A stretch of 64,000 nt of DNA, taken from NCBI RefSeq assembly GCF_052118925.1, contig NZ_JBQKGG010000012.1, positions 11,423 to 75,422 on the forward strand, read 5' to 3'. The position numbers and the translations under genes were made by a program. Below are positions 59,305-64,000 of this stretch, piece by piece. This stretch comes from Lientehia sp934351765 (lineage in GTDB: Bacteria; Bacillota; Clostridia; Lachnospirales; Lachnospiraceae). Position 1 is the stretch's first letter; each line of letters opens with the position of its first letter. The notes beneath the pieces are model-generated. The model searched no databases and had not been told where the DNA came from. It saw nothing but the letters and a program-made list of their open reading frames with translations.

Positions 59305-59823
59305 TTATTTACTGTAAAACCCACGCCTTCTCAGCGGCAGTTCCTGCCCCTGATAAACATTCGTAACAAAATACGGCCTTGGCCCATCTACCTCCATCGC
59401 AAACACGTCCATCTCAAGATCTGCCCCAAACGGTGCCAGCGAGGTATTAAAGTATCTACTGCCGATCCGCCAGTCCCCACTTGAAGTTCCAAGGCGCTTG
59501 ATCTCCGGATCTTTAAACTCTCCCTTTCTCACAATCTCCATAATCTCAACCGCACGGGAACCACTGGTCGGTGCTTTAAACCGAATCACATCTCCCACAA
59601 CCAGATCCTCCGGATATTTTCCTTTTTCCAGGTCCAGTTCCAGGCCGTTAACACCGATACAAGCCTTCCCATTCCGGTCAATAATCAGAAGATATACCTC
59701 TCCCGTCTGAGGAGATGGAAAAAATCCCTCCCTCAACAACCAGAAAATGGCATAAATGATCACCAATGCAAAAATCGGTGTTAGGAAACTATCCAGCGAC
59801 AACTTGTGTTTTTTCTTCTTCAT
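59305..59823 (-). CDS. Hypothetical membrane-anchored protein
   Basis: A 172-aa protein I do not recognise. A basic N-terminus leads to one helix (LTPIFALVIIYAIFWLL, about 14-30); the rest is outside the membrane and beta-rich, with LDLEKGKYPEDLVVGDVIRF. GGGGGG lies seven bases before the ATG. It follows the LRR protein after 16 bases and is probably in the same operon. Confidence 0.75.
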   Translation of the reverse strand: MKKKKHKLSLDSFLTPIFALVIIYAIFWLLREGFFPSPQTGEVYLLIIDRNGKACIGVNGLELDLEKGKYPEDLVVGDVIRFKAPTSGSRAVEIMEIVRKGEFKDPEIKRLGTSSGDWRIGSRYFNTSLAPFGADLEMDVFAMEVDGPRPYFVTNVYQGQELPLRRRGFYSK

Positions 59824-59839
59824 AGTTTAACCCCCCTTA

Positions 59840-62800
59840 TTATTTTTCAATCGTGATACAATAATCTCCGCCGACTTCCTCCTTTTTCCCCTGTTCATCA
59901 TATACCTGGATAATTATCATTCCGTCCTCTCTTTTTTCGAATCTCTTTTTAATTTCGGAAGATCCCTTCGCTTCAATCATCATTTCACGTTCTTGTTCCT
60001 CGATCACCTCCATTTTATCATTGCAGATTGAAATTTTCACCAACAATTTTTTATCTGTTTCAGAATTATTTTTTAATATGCTTCTCACAGTTAATCTGTC
60101 ATCAATGCTATATTCATTATAGATAATTTTTAATGGTATTGTTTCATTATTTTCTTCCACAATATATTCGTTATTGGAATAATACCGCTCCTGATCTTCA
60201 CATTTTACAGCCAGACGATATTTTGAATAATTGTATGTACTTATATCAATATCATTTTCCCATCCCTGCTTTCCAATAATACTACTTATAGTTTTCTGTT
60301 CAAGCAGTGACTCCTCCTCTCCGATTCCATACAGTTCAAGTTCCACATTATGAGCTGTACCCGTGCCGTTATTTTCTATTAAAGCTTTTAGTTTTCTTTT
60401 TTCTCCATCTCTCTCTATAGCCGCTTCGTTAATAGAAAGATCGTTGCACGGTATTTCTACTTCGTAATGATTATTGTCTTTCCTATCATCCTCCCGTCCT
60501 AACGGTTCCACCGATACCGTGTATCTCATATCCTTATCCCTTACCGCTAAATCACTCTTCCATTCAAGGATACCTGTATCTCCCTCCGGTAAATAATAAT
60601 TCTTCTCGCAACTATACAGCACCGTTCCATCCGCATCTTGTACCTGAATAAGAACATTTTTAACAGGCTGGGTTCCATCATTTTCAATTTCGGCCCACAT
60701 TTTTACTGCATTGTTTTCTGTTATATCACCAGTTTCATACCCTGCCCCTTTTACTACAAGATCCATTGTATCCCGTTCATAAAACGCAAGCAATTCATTA
60801 TCACCGTACTTTTGTCCTCCATCCTCATCTTCCAGAACAAAAAAGCTGTCTGCCAGTATGAATAATCCATCTTGCTCCGATAAAATACCGGAGAAATTTC
60901 TGATTCCTCTATCTAAATCAGATATCCTTATTACATGAGACCACATCTCTGTGTTTTTATCATAGTACAGTTTATACAGCTCGCTCTTATATCCGTTACT
61001 GCAGGTCATCAAAATCACTTCACCCATTTCATTTGTAAGCACCTGTATATCTTTTACCGCACTAAAATTAAATTCCGATTCTATGGGCTTACCAGTGCCA
61101 TTATCTCTTGTTCCTTTATATAACTTATTTCCGGAAATCCAGTACAATCCATTTCTTCCATATTGCAATCCGTAGTTTAAATCTGAATCTGTCTGCATCT
61201 TTTGGGACTGTCGATCGCGAATCGTATATATTTCCGTTGTTTGAAGGTCTTCATTCCATATGCTATACGCAATTTCATGACCTCCATTGATATACGCTGC
61301 ATCGATTCCTGTTATTATCGGTAAACCATCACATACCAGTTCAACATCCGATATATTTCCATTATAATCCAGAACTGCACGCCAAATCATATTTCCACCC
61401 ATCATTCCGGTTGGATCTCCTACGCTGTTTTCTACCCATGTCAAATAAATTTTATCTTCGCCCATGGTAAGCGTCTGCATCTGCTCATACCGGCCACTGG
61501 CTGTCAATGTCCTTATATTTTCAAATTTCTCTCCATCTAACACAGCGATATTCAAATTAGACCAATAAACAGCATCTTTAAGAGATATATCATCCGCTAA
61601 AACAACTTCCATATTCTGCCATATCAAACATACCTGTTTTCCATCAGTAATTAAACGTGGTGAAAAATCAGCAGTTCCGTCATCATCCACCTGACACGGT
61701 GTACTCCAGTATCCCTCTTCATCACAAATCGAATACATTAACGTTGTCTGATTTATCGCACTGCGCTCTCGATCCAGCCCCGTCCACACAGCAAGCTTTC
61801 TTCCGTCATCCAGCTCTATTAACTGTGGATCCGCATCATAATAATCCCAATCAATCGGATACATATCCCCGGTTCGAATCCGTGTTTTTTGTACGACAGG
61901 TTTTTGTTCCTCTTCAGTTCCTCGAACTTTCCAGTTATCTAGACTTAACTGTATTGGTTCTTCCATTGCATATAAACTTTTTTCTTTTTTATCATTTTTA
62001 ACTGGATACAAATCAATGCTTTTTATTTCCCACTCTTTCTTCTGATTCACAAAATTAAATATATTATACTCAAAATAAAAATTTCCCTGGAATTTTACCT
62101 CTAATGCCTCATCTATTTTCTTCTTTTCCGTTCTTACTGTATTAGATAATTTCCCGGACAACCCTATTTCCGCATTCGCAATCCCGGATACCCCCACTCC
62201 AAGTCCAGCTTGCGGAGTCACGTCAAATCCTAATTCTCCTTCCACTCCAATTTGACCACTTGTATTACACTTTAAAAACAATTTTCCAGAAAGTCCGGCT
62301 GATAATCCAAATGTCATATAAAAAATCGGCGCCGGTGCAAACGGATATGTGCACTTTACTCCCAGTTCCGCAAAAAACACCACTCCGGATTTCAACAGAT
62401 TTCCCTCATAGTCAAATTCCATATATCCACACATATAGGTTTGCATCTGATAACCTAAATTCATAGACGTTGGTTTTAACTGTTTTTTTATGTTCTGCAC
62501 CAAATTCCCCGCATTGTTCTGATTTTTATTCAATGCAGTAACCACTTCTCTTGTTTGAAAATATACATCTTTTGAACTTTCAATTTTATCGTGATAAAAA
62601 TCGCCAATTAATACCTCAAATCTCTCGTCTTTTTTATTGTTACTAATCTTTACATTCTTAAACAGATCATATCCATAAGAAAGTGGTAATTGGAATATCG
62701 GATATTCTGTTCCTAAAAAGTTTATGATCGGGCCATCTACTGTGATTTCTGTTGTAGAAACGGAACATTCTTTTAAGTTAATTCCCAGACTGTTCCAGCT

Positions 62801-63773
62801 TACTTCTTTTTCAAATACCGGATACAGTTCAATGGTATTATATACCCCTGGATTTAATATCGTCGTTGGAGCTTCGTAATCATAATACCCATACGCACTG
62901 CACCGAATCGATGCCCAGTCATTCTGACACCAGCTATCATGAATCTGAGCATAACCTCCACTGATATCTACTTTTCTCCCTCCGATTGTACAATAAACAT
63001 CTTTCACTGGTTGTCTTGTTTTCGCATCCACAACCGTAATCCAAGTCATCGGTTCTTGGATATCTAATGAAACAAATGGAATATTATTAGCATTCGCATA
63101 TGTTTCTGCCACAGAATCTCGATATCCCTTTATTGTTACATTTTTACTGTTCGTAAAGCAATTTTTACCAATTGATGTAATACTTCGCGGAGCTGTAACT
63201 CCATATAAATATCTACACCCCTTAAATGCTTCCTCTCCAATTGTTGTTATACTTTCCGGTAAAATAATTTCTTTTATATTGGAATAAGCAAATGCACCGT
63301 TCTCTACCGTTGTAATTTTACCTTTAAAAAGTATACTGTTCAACTTTGAACTACCAAAGCACTCCACAGGGATACAAGTTACATTTGAAGGAATCTCTAT
63401 CGTCGATATTCCTGTATCATAAAATGCAAATTTACCAATTTCATTTACATTTGAAGGTATTTCTATTTTTTTTAAATTTTCGCACCACAAAAACATTCCC
63501 TTACTGATTTTTTTTATGTTTTTAGGCAAACGAATAGTTTCTAAGCTTTTAGCTCCTTCAAAAGCATTCTCTCCAATTTCTGTTACACTTTGCGGTATAA
63601 CTAAATCTTTTAGTTTTTCGTTATACGAAAACGCAACATCGCCAATATAGGTTAATTGATTCCCCATAAATTTTATTGTTTCAAGAAATTTACATCCATA
63701 AAATGCTGATTCTTCTATTCTTGTTACATTAGCCGGAATTATCAGTGAACGGATCTTTGTATGAGAAAAACCT
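59840..63773 (-). pseudogene. 5'-truncated BspA-type LRR surface protein with CARDB domains
   Basis: An open frame of about 1,310 codons. BspA-like leucine-rich repeats run from the first codons (SLIIPANVTRIEESAFYGC, then many of the form LP.SITTIGEEAFKGC) to about residue 190 counted from the ATG at 63667. A beta-sandwich (about 205-270), a unique region, a beta-propeller-like middle and two or three CARDB-like domains (about 970-1240) follow. There is no signal peptide, no sorting motif and no ribosome site; the frame simply opens after a TGA inside the repeats. It is strongly AT-rich. The gene looks beheaded near 63775; translation from 63667 is possible but unlikely. Confidence 0.7.
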
Positions 63774-64000
63774 CCTCATATAATCAAGTGTTTTTTATTG
63801 AAAATTCAAGGTTTTTCAACCTTTCATATCTCAGTGAATAAGCCACAGCTATGAGCATTTCGATGTATCAGGTACTGAACTAGCGGTTGAATGGTATACG
63901 AAATAAAACGTCATTGATTTTCGCTTTACTGGCCTTGTGTATACCCTTCCCTCTATGGCAGCTAACCTCCTATATCCACCAGGATCATCTCTGTCTCCAG
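63774..64000. other. Unidentified DNA at the right edge, possible element boundary
   Basis: Three small hairpins lie here on the minus strand: TATGAG / CTCATA (63759-63779), AAGGTT-GAAA-AACCTT (63810-63825) and TTGA / TCAA. From the window end to about 63850 the minus strand is open for about 49 codons (GDRDDPGGYRRLAAIEGRVY ...), perhaps the end of a gene that lies outside. I do not recognise it. It may be the end of a mobile element that cut off the LRR gene. Confidence 0.3.

Noticed and set aside
63774..64000. Group II intron 3' end
   Set aside because: No domain V sequence or structure was found in the visible part.

Overview
The window looks like a chromosomal segment from an anaerobic, spore-forming Clostridia, most likely a Lachnospiraceae gut bacterium. 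Evidence: the sporulation genes spoVT, yabP, yabQ and a spoIIE-type phosphatase; oxygen-sensitive enzymes (class III ribonucleotide reductase NrdD/NrdG, a 2[4Fe-4S] ferredoxin, radical-SAM ThiH); a Gram-positive AGGAGG-type ribosome binding site before most genes; and the B. subtilis-like order pth-mfd-spoVT-mazG-yabO-yabP-yabQ-divIC-spoIIE-tilS-hpt-ftsH. No tRNA, rRNA or CRISPR array was seen.

Layout. 1-5100: the end of a mecA gene, an Rpn-type nuclease gene with a 24-bp repeat and an internal start site, a 5'-truncated surface protein, and a DUF1858-trpS operon. 5.3-8.3 kb: ferredoxin, a D-2-hydroxyacid (lactate) dehydrogenase, a MerR regulator and a flavin reductase. 8.3-15.4 kb: dnaB-rplI-gdpP, then nrdG and nrdD behind two NrdR boxes. 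15.6-24.1 kb: malic enzyme, two orphan genes, glutamate dehydrogenase, and an operon S1 protein - small alarmone synthetase - RmlD - dicarboxylate symporter. 24.2-29.4 kb: a MacAB-like exporter with two different adaptor proteins. 29.5-32.3 kb: a GH13 glycosidase and NiaR. 32.4-45.2 kb: the sporulation/division cluster, into which a TPP-riboswitch-controlled thiSFGHE operon is inserted. 45.4-47.7 kb: an IS200/IS605 element beside a MATE transporter remnant. 47.7-57.2 kb: a Ca/Na exchanger, a foldase lipoprotein, mfd, pth and the TrkH/TrkA potassium system. 57.4-64 kb: an AT-rich accessory tail with two toxin-antitoxin modules bounded by copies of a hairpin repeat, a small membrane protein and a large 5'-truncated LRR surface protein.

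How the genes work together. Central metabolism is fermentative (malate to pyruvate, pyruvate to lactate, glutamate to 2-oxoglutarate). Nucleotide-second-messenger control is represented by GdpP (c-di-AMP) and a RelQ-like (p)ppGpp synthetase; c-di-AMP commonly controls potassium uptake, and a Trk system is also present. The thi operon makes the thiazole moiety of thiamine and joins it to the pyrimidine.

Best candidates for something new: the in-frame internal Shine-Dalgarno/ATG in the rpn gene, matching the gene-within-gene toxin/antitoxin idea; an undescribed structured leader segment plus a second terminator between the TPP riboswitch and thiS; the hairpin-bounded stack of toxin-antitoxin modules, one with a dead toxin; and a TnpB that lacks the usual zinc ribbon. 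Promoters, terminators and RNA structures were read by eye and not computed.
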